DNA of 64,000 nucleotides from Novosphingobium terrae (GCF_017163935.1 NZ_JABVZR010000001.1:1736001-1800000); one strand, 5' to 3'. Counted from the first letter of the stretch, positions 7,859 through 18,276 are shown. A program made the numbers and translations. Notes: generated by a model from the sequence alone, not told the origin.

Positions 7859-8776
7859 CTACTCATCCATGGTGAATGCCGGGACCAAGAGGCGAGGTAT
7901 CAGTTCCTCGGCCAATGCGTCGAGAGCTGTCCGGGTCTTGAGCGGTAGATCCCGCCCAGAGGGATAGAGTGCTATGACGGGCCGTATTGGCCCACTCCAT
8001 TCGGGCAGCAGCCGCACAAGCGTGCCTGTCGCGAGCGCATCGGCGAGATCGCAATCCGATCTGTATGCAATACCCAGGCCGGCAATCGCCCAGTCGGCGA
8101 GCGCTTCACCGCTGTTGGCGATAAGCCGCGATTTCGCGTTGATGACTTCCTTCCTCCCATGCCGGTCAGTCAGGAGCCAGGGTTCCGCGTCCCCATATTT
8201 GCGCAAAAGCCTGTGCTTGAGGAGGGCTGCAGGATCACGAGGATGGCCGTTTGCCGCCAGATAGGCAGGAGAGGCGACAAGGATGCGGCGGCTGTCGCCC
8301 AGCTTTCGCATGACCGCTGAACTCTCCGTCAGGCCGCCGACGCGGATTGCGAGATCCAGGCCTTCGCCGACGAGGTCTGCAACCCGATCTTCAAGTGTCA
8401 GCGACACCGAGAGGGCTGGATAGCGTTCCGTCAATGCCCCTAGAATGGGGGCGATGTGACGCCGACCAAGCGAAACCGGTGCGCTGACACGCAACAGTCC
8501 GGCAGGTTCACTCCGGCCCTTCGAAAGATAATCCTGTGCGGATGCCAGGGCATCGAGAGCCTGAACGACGTCTTGGAACAGTCGGGCGCCGGCCTCGGTC
8601 GGCGACAGCGAACGTGTCGTCCGATTGATCAGCCTGACCGCAGTGCGTCGTTCAAGGCTTTGCAGCCGCTTGCTGACGACCCCGAGGCCGACCCCGAGGT
8701 CGCGTGCCGCTGCGGTGAGGCTGCCCGTCTCAAGAATGGCGCGGAAGGTCTTCAGCTCGTTGAGATCACCTAACAT
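7859..8776 (-). CDS. LysR-family transcriptional regulator
   Basis: The 305-residue protein has an N-terminal winged helix-turn-helix (residues ~1-60) with FRAILETGSLTAAARDLG and VVSKRLQSLERR. A LysR substrate-binding domain follows (~90-295), of the type where the start of the domain reads GLLRVSAPVSLGRRHI. ATG 8776 fits the usual LysR N-terminus; the frame continues to 8908 without likely start features. It lies at the end of a minus-strand block after the Asp/Asn hydroxylase-like and poxB genes. Its inducer and targets are unknown, though these neighbours are candidates. Confidence 0.9.
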   Translation of the reverse strand: MLGDLNELKTFRAILETGSLTAAARDLGVGLGVVSKRLQSLERRTAVRLINRTTRSLSPTEAGARLFQDVVQALDALASAQDYLSKGRSEPAGLLRVSAPVSLGRRHIAPILGALTERYPALSVSLTLEDRVADLVGEGLDLAIRVGGLTESSAVMRKLGDSRRILVASPAYLAANGHPRDPAALLKHRLLRKYGDAEPWLLTDRHGRKEVINAKSRLIANSGEALADWAIAGLGIAYRSDCDLADALATGTLVRLLPEWSGPIRPVIALYPSGRDLPLKTRTALDALAEELIPRLLVPAFTMDE

Positions 8777-8938
8777 GGTCCCTCCTTCATGAAATGGTGG
8801 CCAGACCATTCCTTCGACTTGCCACTCTGATGATGGGAGGCACCTCGAATTCACGCGGGGCCGACGCTCAATCCTGTGTTGGCGAGCCGAAGGGGAGGAT
8901 CCTTCCATCTCCCCATCATCGATGCGATGGAGGGCGCT

Positions 8939-9685
8939 TCATCCTGGATTTTGCCAGCGATCGATGTTCGCGACGGCGTCCTGCACGAAGGCTGATCGCT
9001 TGATACCGTCAAGGAATGCCCTTGCGATGGCTCGCCCCGGTTGGCGCAAGGGGCGCTCGAACTGTATCAAAAGGACGATTCGAGTGCCGCCCGTCTCGTT
9101 CCACACCTCATGAGGATAGGTGTCGTCGAAGAACAGTGTCTCGCCCTCACGCCAGTGCTGATCCTCGCCGTTGAGGTTCATGCGCAACGGGCCTTCGGGA
9201 ACCACGAGAGCAAGGTGACAGGTGATCAGCCCCTTGGTCACACCCGTGTGGCGCGGGATGTGCGTTCCAGGTCGCAGGATCGAAAAGAACCCGGAATTAA
9301 GGCCAGGGACGTGCTTGAGCAGTGAGGTCGTCACCGGGCAACGCTCGATGTTCTGCTCGATGCGTGCGCCGTAGCCGACTAGAAAAAAGCTGCGCCAACC
9401 CTGGTCAGCGCCGATCCTTTGATGATCGGGAGAAATCTTGCTGAGAGGAGGCACCGCATTGGGTTCTCGCGTGACCGCGAGCGCTTCTTCACGAATGGCT
9501 CGCCAGTTTGACCGCAGGGCATCGACCCATGGGAAATTCGCGCTGTCGAGCACAGCGTCATTTCCAACCAGCGAGAAGGGAGCCATCATCTGATCGATAT
9601 GAGGGCGCAGTTTGCTGCCGACGCGGATGGCAAGCGGTCGCCTCGGACTGATCGGATCAGAAGGCGCTGTCACTTGAGAGTACAT
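8939..9685 (-). CDS. Aspartyl/asparaginyl beta-hydroxylase family protein
   Basis: The 248-residue protein matches the 2-oxoglutarate/Fe(II)-type Asp/Asn beta-hydroxylase domain. It shows GFFSILRPGTHIPRHTGVTKG, HLALVVPEG, EGETLFFDDTYPHEVWN and a final arginine-containing RIVLLIQFERP strand. The second histidine in YPHEVWN and the His in PRHTG are the likely iron ligands. Some bacterial members (LpxO) hydroxylate lipid A; others have unknown targets. AGGAGA precedes ATG 9685. The gene follows poxB by ~120 bases on the same strand. Confidence 0.85.
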   Translation of the reverse strand: MYSQVTAPSDPISPRRPLAIRVGSKLRPHIDQMMAPFSLVGNDAVLDSANFPWVDALRSNWRAIREEALAVTREPNAVPPLSKISPDHQRIGADQGWRSFFLVGYGARIEQNIERCPVTTSLLKHVPGLNSGFFSILRPGTHIPRHTGVTKGLITCHLALVVPEGPLRMNLNGEDQHWREGETLFFDDTYPHEVWNETGGTRIVLLIQFERPLRQPGRAIARAFLDGIKRSAFVQDAVANIDRWQNPG

Positions 9686-9807
9686 AAACTATTCTCCTGC
9701 CTGATGCTGCGCCGATGCTGCGAGGAGGCAGGCTTTCCTTCTTGAAGAAAACGATGAAAATTGTAGCTCTTGGCTGGAGATAGGCCCTGTAGAGCAACTC
9801 CCCCAAT

Positions 9808-11559
9808 TCAGACGATCGGGGTCGAGAAATTCCCACGGCGCAGGTTCGTCTTAGCCAGTTCGATCACCTCATCCCCGCGCCCACTCATGACCGCCTTGAG
9901 CATGTAGAGGCTGAAGCCTTTTGCCTGTTCCCACTTGAGGGAGGGGGGAATGGCGAGCTCTTGCGTAGCGGTGATGACTTCGACCAGTGCAGGCCCATCA
10001 TGCTCGAACGCCTCGATCAGGGCCTGTCCAAGATCTTCCGAGGCTTCCACTCGTAGACCCTTCACGCCGGACGCGCGGGCAATCGCGGCAAAATCGGGGT
10101 TCTTGAGTTGCACATTGACGTCGAGATAGCCGCCCGCCTTCTGTTCGAGAGCGACAAAGCCAAGCAAGCTGTTGTTGAAGATGACAATCTTGACCGGCAG
10201 TTCGTTCTGGTTCGCCGTGAGCAGGTCACCCATCGACATGGCAAAGCCGCCATCGCCGGACATAGAGATCACCTGCCGTTGACGATCCGCAGCCTGCGCC
10301 CCCAATGCCTGGGGAAGCGCATTTGCCATCGAGCCGTGGTTCGCCGAAAAAAGCAGACGCCTCTTGCCGTTCATCTCAAGATAGCGGGCAGCCCAGATGG
10401 TCGCCGTGCCGACATCTGCGGAGATGATGACGTCGTCCTTGGCAAGCTCGCTGATCAGGCGGGCGACATACTGGGGATGGATTGGCCTGGTGGCAGGTGC
10501 CGGGACGGCGAGCTCGTCGAGCTTGGCCCGTGTCCTGCCATAGTGAGCCAGGGCTGCTTCAAGGAATGTCCGGTCGTCCTTCCTGTCGAGGCGGGGCAGG
10601 AGCGCGTTGATGACCTCCGCAACATCGCCGACGATGCCAAGGTCCAATGGTGCTCTTTTGCCGAGTTGAGAAGGGTCGTGATCGATCTGGATAATACGGG
10701 CATCTGCCGGATAGAAATTACGGTACGGGAAATCAGACCCCAGAACGAGTAGTGTGTCGCAATTATCCATCGCGTGGTAGCCGGAGGAAAATCCAATCAG
10801 GCCGGTCATCCCGACATCGAAAGGGTTGCTCCATTCGATATGTTCTTTGCCGCGCAGGGCATGAACGATGGGCGCGCCCAGTTGGTCGGCGAGCGATATG
10901 ACCTCATGATGGGCGCCGGCGCAGCCGCTTCCGCACAGCAACGTCACGGCTTCCGCTTCGCGCAGCAAGCGGGCCAACCGGTCCAGATCCCCTTCATCCG
11001 GCAGGGTTCTCGGAGCGTTGAGCTGCGGGAATGGCGGGATCCCGGAGCACGGCGCTTGAGCCAGCGCGATATCACCCGGCAGGACGATGACTGCCACGCC
11101 CTTCTGGCCGATAGCCGCGCGCATGGCGCGATGGAGGATTTCGGGCATTTGCTTCGGATTGGTCACCAGTTCAGCAAAGTGGCTGCATTCACGGAACAGC
11201 TCCTGCGGATGCGTTTCCTGAAAATAGCCCAGCCCGACCTCAGAGGAGGGGATATGCGCCGCGATGGCGAGCACGGGAACATGGTTGCGGTGGCAATCGA
11301 ACAGCCCGTTGATGAGATGGAGGTTGCCGGGGCCGCAGGATCCTGCGCAGACGGCAAGCCTTCCGCTGACCGCTGCCTCGGCTCCGGCTGCAAACGCGGC
11401 AACCTCCTCATGCCGGGTCATCATCCATTCGATGGAGCCGAGTTTGCGAAGGCTCTCGTTCAGACCGTTGAGGCTATCTCCGGTCACGCCCCAGATGCGT
11501 TCGACACCTGCCTGCGCCAGGGTTCCAGCGATAAGATCGGCAATCGTCAGATGGGCCAT
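9808..11559 (-). CDS. poxB: Pyruvate dehydrogenase (quinone) / pyruvate oxidase PoxB
   Basis: This 583-residue ThDP- and FAD-dependent enzyme is very similar to E. coli PoxB over its whole length. [55 protein letters not shown] and [15 protein letters not shown] (ThDP-Mg site) are all present. So is the lipid-activated C-terminal region [17 protein letters not shown], with a short NFSTPIV extension. It oxidatively decarboxylates pyruvate to acetate and CO2 and passes electrons to ubiquinone at the inner face of the membrane. AAGGAG precedes the ATG at 11559. It lies 111 bases downstream of the Emr-like efflux operon, in the same direction. Confidence 0.95.
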   Translation of the reverse strand: MAHLTIADLIAGTLAQAGVERIWGVTGDSLNGLNESLRKLGSIEWMMTRHEEVAAFAAGAEAAVSGRLAVCAGSCGPGNLHLINGLFDCHRNHVPVLAIAAHIPSSEVGLGYFQETHPQELFRECSHFAELVTNPKQMPEILHRAMRAAIGQKGVAVIVLPGDIALAQAPCSGIPPFPQLNAPRTLPDEGDLDRLARLLREAEAVTLLCGSGCAGAHHEVISLADQLGAPIVHALRGKEHIEWSNPFDVGMTGLIGFSSGYHAMDNCDTLLVLGSDFPYRNFYPADARIIQIDHDPSQLGKRAPLDLGIVGDVAEVINALLPRLDRKDDRTFLEAALAHYGRTRAKLDELAVPAPATRPIHPQYVARLISELAKDDVIISADVGTATIWAARYLEMNGKRRLLFSANHGSMANALPQALGAQAADRQRQVISMSGDGGFAMSMGDLLTANQNELPVKIVIFNNSLLGFVALEQKAGGYLDVNVQLKNPDFAAIARASGVKGLRVEASEDLGQALIEAFEHDGPALVEVITATQELAIPPSLKWEQAKGFSLYMLKAVMSGRGDEVIELAKTNLRRGNFSTPIV

Positions 11560-11670
11560 CTTCGTTTCTCCTTGAGCAGAGCCGGACTCACAGTCGAGCT
11601 TTCACAACCCTTGGGGGGTAGGCTTGATGAAACCGGGGAGGGAGACATGGGGGGCTCCGTCATGTCCATC

Positions 11671-13044
11671 TCAGTCCATCAGGGCCGGATCACCGCCGCC
11701 AAGGGCCTGATAGAGGGATATGACCGCCACGAGACGATCGCCCCGCGTCTGGGCGAGTGCGAGCTCCGATGCGAGCAGGCTGCGTTGTGCATCCAGCTGA
11801 TCGAGAAAAGGCGAATAGCCCTCGCGATAGCGGTGGGTAGCGGTGGTCTGGGCTCTGAAAAGGGCCTGATTTTCTTGGTGAAGTGCCTGCTCCTGCTGGC
11901 TTAGGCGATCTGTCGCTGCCATGCTGTCTTCGACCTCCCGAAAGGCTGAAAGAGCTGCCTTGCGATAGGCGAAAGCAGCCTGATCCCGCCTAGCGGTTGC
12001 TGCCAGCGCCTGCGCCTGAAGCCGGCCGCCGTTGAAGATCGGCGCCAGGATGCTTCCGCCCAGCGCGAAGACTGACAATGGGTCCTGGGGGATGAGAGAG
12101 GACGAGACGAACCCTCCCGATGCAGAGAGGCTGATGTCGGGCATGAAGGCGGCGCGTGCCGCATCCAGCGTTCGGTCCGCGGCGACGATCTGCTGCTCTG
12201 CAGCGGCAAGGTCAGGGCGGTTCCTGAGTACCGACGCCGGGAGCTTGGTGGGAACCTCGGGCACAATCAGCCCGGTCAGTTCCTTACCTCTCGTGATTGG
12301 ACCTGGGGAGCGGCCCAGAAGGAGGGCGAGCCCATTTTCCAGTTTCGTAATGGCCAATTCTACCGGCGGTATGGCCTGGGCGGTTGCTGCATATTCGGCT
12401 TGGGCCTGCGCGAGATCGAGTTGCGAGCCATAGCCCGCCTCTGCGCGACGCCGAATCAGCACGAGTGAGTCCTGCCGTGCTTCGAGGGTCCGCTTCAGGA
12501 CATCCAGAGCGTCATCCTGCGTGCGCAAGTGGACATAGGCCGAAGCAAGGGTCGATATGATGGCCAGCCGCACCGTTTGCTGATTGTAGCGCGAGGCCAA
12601 CATCGCTGCTCGCGCCGCGGCCGTGGTGTTTTTAAGCCTGCCGAACAGGTCAAGGTCGAAGGAAGCCTGCACCTCGCCTTGTCCTGCCCATTGATCGAGA
12701 TCGAGCCCCAGATCATTCACGCTGCGTGTCCGACCTCCTGCCGCCACGGCGTCGATCGTTGGGCGCTGTGCGCTCCGGGCGACCTTGAACTGCGCGCGGG
12801 CCTCTTCCAGGCGGGCAGCAGCAATTTCAATATCATCGTTGTCCGCCAGCGCTTCGCTCACCATGGCGTCAAGCGCAGGATCGCCAAAGGCCTTCCACCA
12901 GGTGGCGCCAATCGGGCCTTCCGAGACCATCGAGCCGCTGCGCCAAGTAGCGGGCGGGGCGATGCGAGCTGCCACCGGGATGTCCTTGCGCGGACCCGCA
13001 CAGGCCGCAAGGGCCAGGATTCCCAAGATGATCCATCGCTTCAC
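11671..13044 (-). CDS. Outer-membrane efflux lipoprotein, NodT/OprM type
   Basis: The 457-residue protein has a lipoprotein signal peptide with lipobox LAAC near residue 15. Two OEP repeats then form the TolC-like barrel and alpha tunnel, with RNRPDLAAAEQQIVAADRTLDAARAAFMPDISLSA marking the second repeat. It should form the outer-membrane channel of a tripartite pump. Its ATG overlaps the TGA of the membrane-fusion gene by four bases (ATGA), so the two are translationally coupled. It is the last gene of the three-gene pump operon. Confidence 0.9.
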   Translation of the reverse strand: MKRWIILGILALAACAGPRKDIPVAARIAPPATWRSGSMVSEGPIGATWWKAFGDPALDAMVSEALADNDDIEIAAARLEEARAQFKVARSAQRPTIDAVAAGGRTRSVNDLGLDLDQWAGQGEVQASFDLDLFGRLKNTTAAARAAMLASRYNQQTVRLAIISTLASAYVHLRTQDDALDVLKRTLEARQDSLVLIRRRAEAGYGSQLDLAQAQAEYAATAQAIPPVELAITKLENGLALLLGRSPGPITRGKELTGLIVPEVPTKLPASVLRNRPDLAAAEQQIVAADRTLDAARAAFMPDISLSASGGFVSSSLIPQDPLSVFALGGSILAPIFNGGRLQAQALAATARRDQAAFAYRKAALSAFREVEDSMAATDRLSQQEQALHQENQALFRAQTTATHRYREGYSPFLDQLDAQRSLLASELALAQTRGDRLVAVISLYQALGGGDPALMD

Positions 13045-14138
13045 GATACGCCTCTGGTGTCTATCGCTACCTCCACCGACATGCCGGGGCGCAGGCGGTC
13101 GGCGCCAGGCTGGTGGGGATCGACACCAATGCGCACGCCAATGCGTTGCGGGATCTTCACGAAATTTCCGGTGGCGTTGTCTTGCTTCAAGACAGCGAAT
13201 TCCGATCCGGCGGCGGGGGCCAGCCGCTCGACCAGCCCCTTCAGAACCAGCCCTTCAACCGCGTCAACCGTGATGTGGACGGGCTGGCCTGGCCGTATCC
13301 GACCAGTTTGGGCCTCCTTCATATTGGCGATGATCCATCGATCGGGAGGCACGATGGTCAGCAGTTGCGTCCCGTTGGTCACATACGCCCCGACCCGAAT
13401 GCCAACCTCACCGAGTGTTCCGCCTTCCGGTGCCCGAATGACGGTATGTTCCAGATCGATTTCGGCGGCGTGCAACTGCGCCTCGGCAGCTTGCACCTGC
13501 GCCTCCAATCCGCCCCTGCCGACATCGACGGTGCGCAAATCCTGCCTCCCGATCTCGGTGGCAGACTGCGCTTGATGTAGCTGGGCCTGCGCCAGGGCAA
13601 GGGCCGCGAGGGTCTGGTCGCGCTCGCGCAGCGAAATCGAACCGTCACGCGATAGGTCGTCGGCCCTGGCCATGTCGGCCCGCGCGCGGACAAGCTGGGC
13701 CTGCGCTCCAGCAACACCGGCTGCTTGTCCAACCAGACCGGCGGCGCGGGATGCTCGCGCCTGCGTGGAATTCGAAAGGGCTGCATGCGCCGCAGCAAGA
13801 TTAGCGCGAGCCTGTTCGACGCGGGCTCGGTAGACGCGATCGTCGATCCGAACCAGGATTTGCCCCGCCTGGACCGTCTCATAGTCATGGACCAGCACCT
13901 GCAGGACATAACCGCTGACTTGCGGCGCAATCGCTGTCGTGCGTCCCCGCACGTAGGCATTGTCGGTTTCCTGCCTGTCGAGGGCGAAGGGGGGAAGGGC
14001 CCATGCTTTGAGAACCAGAAGGACGGCGGCCAACGCCAACAAGGCGCTGATGGCGATCACCACCTTGCGCCTATGCGCCGGATGCCAGCTTGCGGTGGGT
14101 TCATGCTGTCCCGCAGCGGGAGAGGGCGAGGTGGTCAT
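13041..14138 (-). CDS. HlyD/EmrA-type membrane fusion protein
   Basis: The 365-residue periplasmic adaptor has one N-terminal transmembrane helix (~residues 27-47). Next is a biotinyl-lipoyl-like half motif (TAIAPQVSGYVLQVLVHD), a long coiled-coil rich in Ala/Gln/Arg (~95-215), and the second lipoyl half (VIRAPEGGTLGEVGIRVGAYV). The C-terminal beta-barrel is of the EmrA/AaeA type. It should link the inner-membrane MFS pump with the outer-membrane channel. It overlaps both neighbours by four bases, which indicates strict co-translation. Confidence 0.9.
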   Translation of the reverse strand: MTTSPSPAAGQHEPTASWHPAHRRKVVIAISALLALAAVLLVLKAWALPPFALDRQETDNAYVRGRTTAIAPQVSGYVLQVLVHDYETVQAGQILVRIDDRVYRARVEQARANLAAAHAALSNSTQARASRAAGLVGQAAGVAGAQAQLVRARADMARADDLSRDGSISLRERDQTLAALALAQAQLHQAQSATEIGRQDLRTVDVGRGGLEAQVQAAEAQLHAAEIDLEHTVIRAPEGGTLGEVGIRVGAYVTNGTQLLTIVPPDRWIIANMKEAQTGRIRPGQPVHITVDAVEGLVLKGLVERLAPAAGSEFAVLKQDNATGNFVKIPQRIGVRIGVDPHQPGADRLRPGMSVEVAIDTRGVS

Positions 14139-15748
14139 GTCAGCCCCCTGCTGAAGCGGCGCGACACGAGGACGTTCACGAGAACGAACAATGCGGTGCC
14201 CAGCGCGAGGATCGCAACGAACCTGAACGTGTCGGTGAAGGCGATGACCGCTGCTTCACGGGCCAGGGCTTGCCCCAGCAATGCCGCTCCCTGTCCGCCC
14301 CGCTGGGCCGGATCGACAAGGGCGCCCGCAAGACTTGCGCCGCCACCGGCAAGTCTCGCGGCAGTCTGGGGATCGCTGGCCATCGTACCGGCAGCCAGAA
14401 CGTTGGCGGCGTTGCGAGACCAGCCCATCTGAAGCGTCGAGAGCAGCGCGGACCCGGTGAGGGCGCCGATGTTCTGTGTGATGCTGAAGGTGACAACGAA
14501 ACTGACCATATGGTCCACGCCGCGCTTGAGCACCTGCAGGAAGCCGTAGAGCAGGACAGGCCCGACAAACAGGGTTGTGCCGAAACCGATCATTGCCTGC
14601 CCGAATATCATTTGCGTCGGGCGAGTGAGGGCACTGGCATGGCTGTCGCTCCATGCCCCGACCGAGATAACGAGCGCCGCCACCAGCACCTGCCAGGGCA
14701 GGTGACGCTCCGAGAGCGTGAGGGCGGCCACGGCTATCCCCAACAACATGGCCAGCGAGACCATCAGAAAGAGCCCCCTCAACTGGTCGTTGTCGAGGCC
14801 GGCAAGTGTCTGCAAGCCAACTGCTCCATAGGTCTGGTCGGCGAGCGCGAGGCGCATGAACAGGGCCACGGCGGAAAAGCGAAGTATGCCCCAGCTGCCG
14901 ATCCATTCGAAATGAACGAGCGGATCGCTTCGGCCGCTCTCGACGACATAGGCGCCGACCAGCAGCGGTATCGACAAGGCGAGGGCCAGGCCGAGCCAGG
15001 GCGTATCGGTCCACCAAAGCGTGCGGCCCAGACCGATGACCTGGCATAGAAGCACGAGCCCGGTGGTTGCGAGCAGGATCGTGAGGAAGTCGCGAGGACA
15101 GAACGCCCGGCTTTTTTCGCTGGGCGGAAGCGGAAGGAGCAGAATCACGGCCAGCGTGAAGAGGGCATGCGCGACCTCGATTGCGTGCAGGCCCCAAAGG
15201 TGGTTCTGTGTCAGCACATCGACCGGAACCAGCCGGGCCAGCGGCGTTCCGATCTGGGGCAGACCTATCCCGATGACACCGCCAATCGGCTTCGTCTTGG
15301 GCGGGAATGCCTGCATCATGTAGTAGATCGCGAGGGTGATCAGCGCGGCGGCAGACATGCCGCTGACCGCCCTCAATATGATTGTCGAGGTGAAGCCATC
15401 ATTGAGGAACTGGAACGATCCCACAAGGGCGTTCAGGATGAGCAGCGCACCGGTTACCTCAGGGATGCCGAATTGTGCGCGGGCCTTGACGAGGGTCAGG
15501 TTCGCGCTGGCATTCATCGCGACGTAGATTGCGGGCAGGGCAGCGGTCTGGGCGGCATAGAGTCCCAATGGGCCAGCAATAGCCGCCGTATTTACCGTCG
15601 TCAGTGCGTTGCAGAATGTCGAGGTCGTGCCCAGGAACAGGCCGAAGGCGACATAGGCGACCCTGCGTGGCGCGCTATGCTGCGGCGAATAGGGAGAACC
15701 GGCGAAGAGCGGTCGCTCCTCGGGGCGAAAGCCGGGGGGCGTGGTCAT
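14135..15748 (-). CDS. MFS multidrug exporter, DHA2/EmrB-like
   Basis: This 537-residue polytopic membrane protein has about 14 hydrophobic segments and the MFS DHA2 layout. It lacks a textbook motif C, and residues ~110-125 read GFTSTIILRAVSGMSAAAL. It is the pump subunit of an Emr-type tripartite exporter encoded with the HlyD and NodT-type genes. It is a divergent family member, so the drug or metabolite exported cannot be named. The start at 15748 is 46 bases after the malic enzyme stop on the same strand, which suggests one transcript. Confidence 0.85.
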   Translation of the reverse strand: MTTPPGFRPEERPLFAGSPYSPQHSAPRRVAYVAFGLFLGTTSTFCNALTTVNTAAIAGPLGLYAAQTAALPAIYVAMNASANLTLVKARAQFGIPEVTGALLILNALVGSFQFLNDGFTSTIILRAVSGMSAAALITLAIYYMMQAFPPKTKPIGGVIGIGLPQIGTPLARLVPVDVLTQNHLWGLHAIEVAHALFTLAVILLLPLPPSEKSRAFCPRDFLTILLATTGLVLLCQVIGLGRTLWWTDTPWLGLALALSIPLLVGAYVVESGRSDPLVHFEWIGSWGILRFSAVALFMRLALADQTYGAVGLQTLAGLDNDQLRGLFLMVSLAMLLGIAVAALTLSERHLPWQVLVAALVISVGAWSDSHASALTRPTQMIFGQAMIGFGTTLFVGPVLLYGFLQVLKRGVDHMVSFVVTFSITQNIGALTGSALLSTLQMGWSRNAANVLAAGTMASDPQTAARLAGGGASLAGALVDPAQRGGQGAALLGQALAREAAVIAFTDTFRFVAILALGTALFVLVNVLVSRRFSRGLT

Positions 15749-15794
15749 GCGGCTGAGCTCTGGTCGCTGCAGCCATCAAGGGCGATGATCCGCT

Positions 15795-17429
15795 TCATGG
15801 AGCATTCCCATAAACCGGCTTGAAGGCCATGGATGAGATCGAGGCAGCGATGTCGGCGGGGCGGTCGTTTCCAGCCAACCCCAGATCGTAGATATGCTCG
15901 GCTATGCGAAAAGCGGCATGCAGGGAGGCCTCGAGTATCGAGGACTGCGGCGGGTAGATGAGCCCCATCGCGAGATGCTCGTCGCGAACCTGCTCGGCAA
16001 TTGCCTTGGCCGCCACAATGAACATCGAGTCGGTGACCCGTGACGCCTGCGTGGCAAGAATGGCCATGCCCATCGCCGGGAAAATATAGACGTTGTTGCC
16101 TTGCCCCGGGACGAAATGCCTGCCTTCAACATCGAGTGGCGGAAAAGGGCTGCCGCTCGCAAACACCGCGCGACCATCGGACCAGAGATATGCCTCCTGC
16201 GCGGTGCATTCGGACCGTGAGGTTGGGTTGGAATAGGGAAAGATGATCGGTCGCTCATTGATCGCGGCCATCGCCTCTATGACTTCCTGATCGAACAGAT
16301 GGGGCACGGTGCTCACCCCGATGATGCCGGTCGGGCGAAACTGCCGCACGGCCCGGGCAAAGCTGGCAACGGGTGGATGGTCGATGGCGAAGGGCTTTTG
16401 GAAATCGGTGAGGTCTTGCCGCGCATTGGTGACAAGACCGCCGACGTCGTAGAGGATCGTGCGTCTGCGTGCTTCCTTGATGTCGAGCCCTTCGGGCACC
16501 ATCGCCTGGGCAATGAGCTCGGCAATCCCTGTTGCGGCAGAACCAGCCCCCAGGAACAGGAACGTCTGCTGCGTTAATTTGCCTTTTGTGATGCGCAGGG
16601 CGGCATAAAGTCCGGCGAGAGCGACTGCGGCTGTGCCCTGAATGTCGTCATTGTAGGTACAGATCCGGTCCCGGTAGGTTGCCAGGATCGGCACGGCGTT
16701 GAAGTTGGCGAAATCTTCCCACTGGATGCAGGCACCAGGCCACCGCTTCTGAACCGCAAGAACGAACTCATCGATGAAGGCCATGTAGTCCTGGCCGCGC
16801 GTTCGCCGCTGGCGAAGGCCTAGATAGAGAGGATCCTCAAGCAACTCACCGTTTTCCGTCCCGACATCCAGGGTGATGGGGAGGCAAAGCTCGGGCGGGA
16901 CGCCGGCGCAGCAGGTGTAGAGCGCAAGCTTGCCGATCGGGATGCCCATGCCGCCGACCCCAAGGTCGCCCAGACCGAGGATACGTTCGCCATCGGTCAC
17001 CACGATGAAGCGGACATTATCGACAGGCCAGTGCGACAACCATTGTTCTATGTTGCCGCTGGCGGTGATCGGGAGATAGAGCCCCCGCGCCGACCTGAAG
17101 ATATGGTCAAACTTCTGGCACGCCTCGCCGACGGTCGGCGTATAGACGATCGGCATGAATCGGGCCGGGTCCGACATCAGCACGGCGTAGAACAGGGTCT
17201 CGTTTCGCGATTGCAGGTCGGAGAGCAGCAGATAGCGGCCAAGGTCGCTCTCAACGTTGTCGAGCTCATTGTAGATCCGCGCGACCTGGTGTTCGAGCGT
17301 GCTGGGGACGGGCGGAAGGAGACCCTCAAGGCCAAGGCTGGCCCTTTCGTGCGAGGAAAATGCTGTGCCCTTGTTCGTGCGTGGATCGCGCAGAACTTCG
17401 TGCCCGGTGGCGGGTAGGGAAACGGCCAT
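15795..17429 (-). CDS. maeA: NAD-dependent malic enzyme (MaeA/SfcA type)
   Basis: The 544-residue enzyme converts malate to pyruvate and CO2 with NAD(P) reduction. Conserved segments are the N-terminal LLSDLQSRNETLFY, FMPIVYTPTVGEACQKF, the VTDGERILGLGDLGVGGMGI core, IQWEDFANFNA with metal-binding Glu/Asp, TYNDDIQGTAAV and the nucleotide-binding FLGAGSAATGIAEL. Length and motifs match the ~560-residue malolactic/MaeA subgroup rather than the larger PTA-fused NADP form. ATG 17429 is taken as the start; the frame continues upstream to 17636 without homology. Its position ahead of an efflux operon and poxB is unusual. Confidence 0.93.
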   Translation of the reverse strand: MAVSLPATGHEVLRDPRTNKGTAFSSHERASLGLEGLLPPVPSTLEHQVARIYNELDNVESDLGRYLLLSDLQSRNETLFYAVLMSDPARFMPIVYTPTVGEACQKFDHIFRSARGLYLPITASGNIEQWLSHWPVDNVRFIVVTDGERILGLGDLGVGGMGIPIGKLALYTCCAGVPPELCLPITLDVGTENGELLEDPLYLGLRQRRTRGQDYMAFIDEFVLAVQKRWPGACIQWEDFANFNAVPILATYRDRICTYNDDIQGTAAVALAGLYAALRITKGKLTQQTFLFLGAGSAATGIAELIAQAMVPEGLDIKEARRRTILYDVGGLVTNARQDLTDFQKPFAIDHPPVASFARAVRQFRPTGIIGVSTVPHLFDQEVIEAMAAINERPIIFPYSNPTSRSECTAQEAYLWSDGRAVFASGSPFPPLDVEGRHFVPGQGNNVYIFPAMGMAILATQASRVTDSMFIVAAKAIAEQVRDEHLAMGLIYPPQSSILEASLHAAFRIAEHIYDLGLAGNDRPADIAASISSMAFKPVYGNAP

Positions 17430-17703
17430 CGCTTTCTTCCTCACTGGCGCCTCGCGCGGCGCAGCGGCTCGGCCCGGCTGATGGCCAGGCGTCAAGCCAT
17501 GTTCACTTGAAGGACATCGACGAAAGCGGGTCACTCGCCGGAAAGCTCTCAACAAGAGCCTCATCAAGAGCGTCAGCCTCGTCCTTGCCACGTCGCGCTG
17601 CAGGCGATGGGTCCTGGACGGATCCGGGTTCCCCAAGCGTTTTATCGTCGGTCGGGTGCGCAGGGCCCACGAGCTGTCTCCTTCTGTTCCAGGCTTTGGG
17701 TAA

Positions 17704-18183
17704 CTAGATCACGCCCAGAGATGCGCGCAGCATCCAGGCGTGCTTTTCGTGAGCCGCTGTGCGGCTGTTGATGAGGTCGATGGTCGCTTCGTCGCCTGCA
17801 CCATCCGCCGCGTTGAAGGCGTCGCGCAGCTTGACCAGCACGATTGTGTTGTCCCGTATCAGGTCCTCGACCATGGCCGAGGCATCAAGCGCAGGATTGC
17901 CGTCGCCAACGGTCGTCAGCTCTCGAAAGGCGACACCGCCTTGCGGTGCCAGGGCCCCGAGCGCACGAATCCGCTCCGCAATCTCGTCCATCGCGGCCCA
18001 GTGCGAGCGATATTGCCCTTCGAACAGGGTATGAAGAGAGTGGAAATTCTCCCCTCTCACATTCCAATGATACCCGTGCGTCTTGAGATAGACGGCGTGG
18101 GTGTTCGCAAGCAGGATCGCCAGGCGATTGACGACGCCGGTGCTGTTGCTGCGTGAGGCCGGCAATTGGAGGTCGGTGCTCAT
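17704..18183 (-). CDS. dps: Dps-family DNA-protecting ferritin
   Basis: The 159-residue four-helix protein has the Dps ferroxidase signature KTHGYHWNVRGENFHSLHTLF and QYRSHWAAMDEIAERIRALG. Dps assembles into dodecamers that oxidise and store Fe(II) with H2O2 and can shield DNA in stress. CCGGAG lies six bases before ATG 18183. No EcfG-type promoter (GGAAC-N16-CGTT) could be recognised upstream. It lies between the malic enzyme and the hydrolase/enoyl-CoA hydratase pair, all on the minus strand. Confidence 0.93.
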   Translation of the reverse strand: MSTDLQLPASRSNSTGVVNRLAILLANTHAVYLKTHGYHWNVRGENFHSLHTLFEGQYRSHWAAMDEIAERIRALGALAPQGGVAFRELTTVGDGNPALDASAMVEDLIRDNTIVLVKLRDAFNAADGAGDEATIDLINSRTAAHEKHAWMLRASLGVI

Positions 18184-18276
18184 CGATTGCTCCGGAGAAT
18201 GCCCTCCCGTGAGTCTGGTTGCAGACGCAGGGGAGGGCGTTGTGGTGAGGCTGTGGATTTCCGGCAGGCCTATCTC

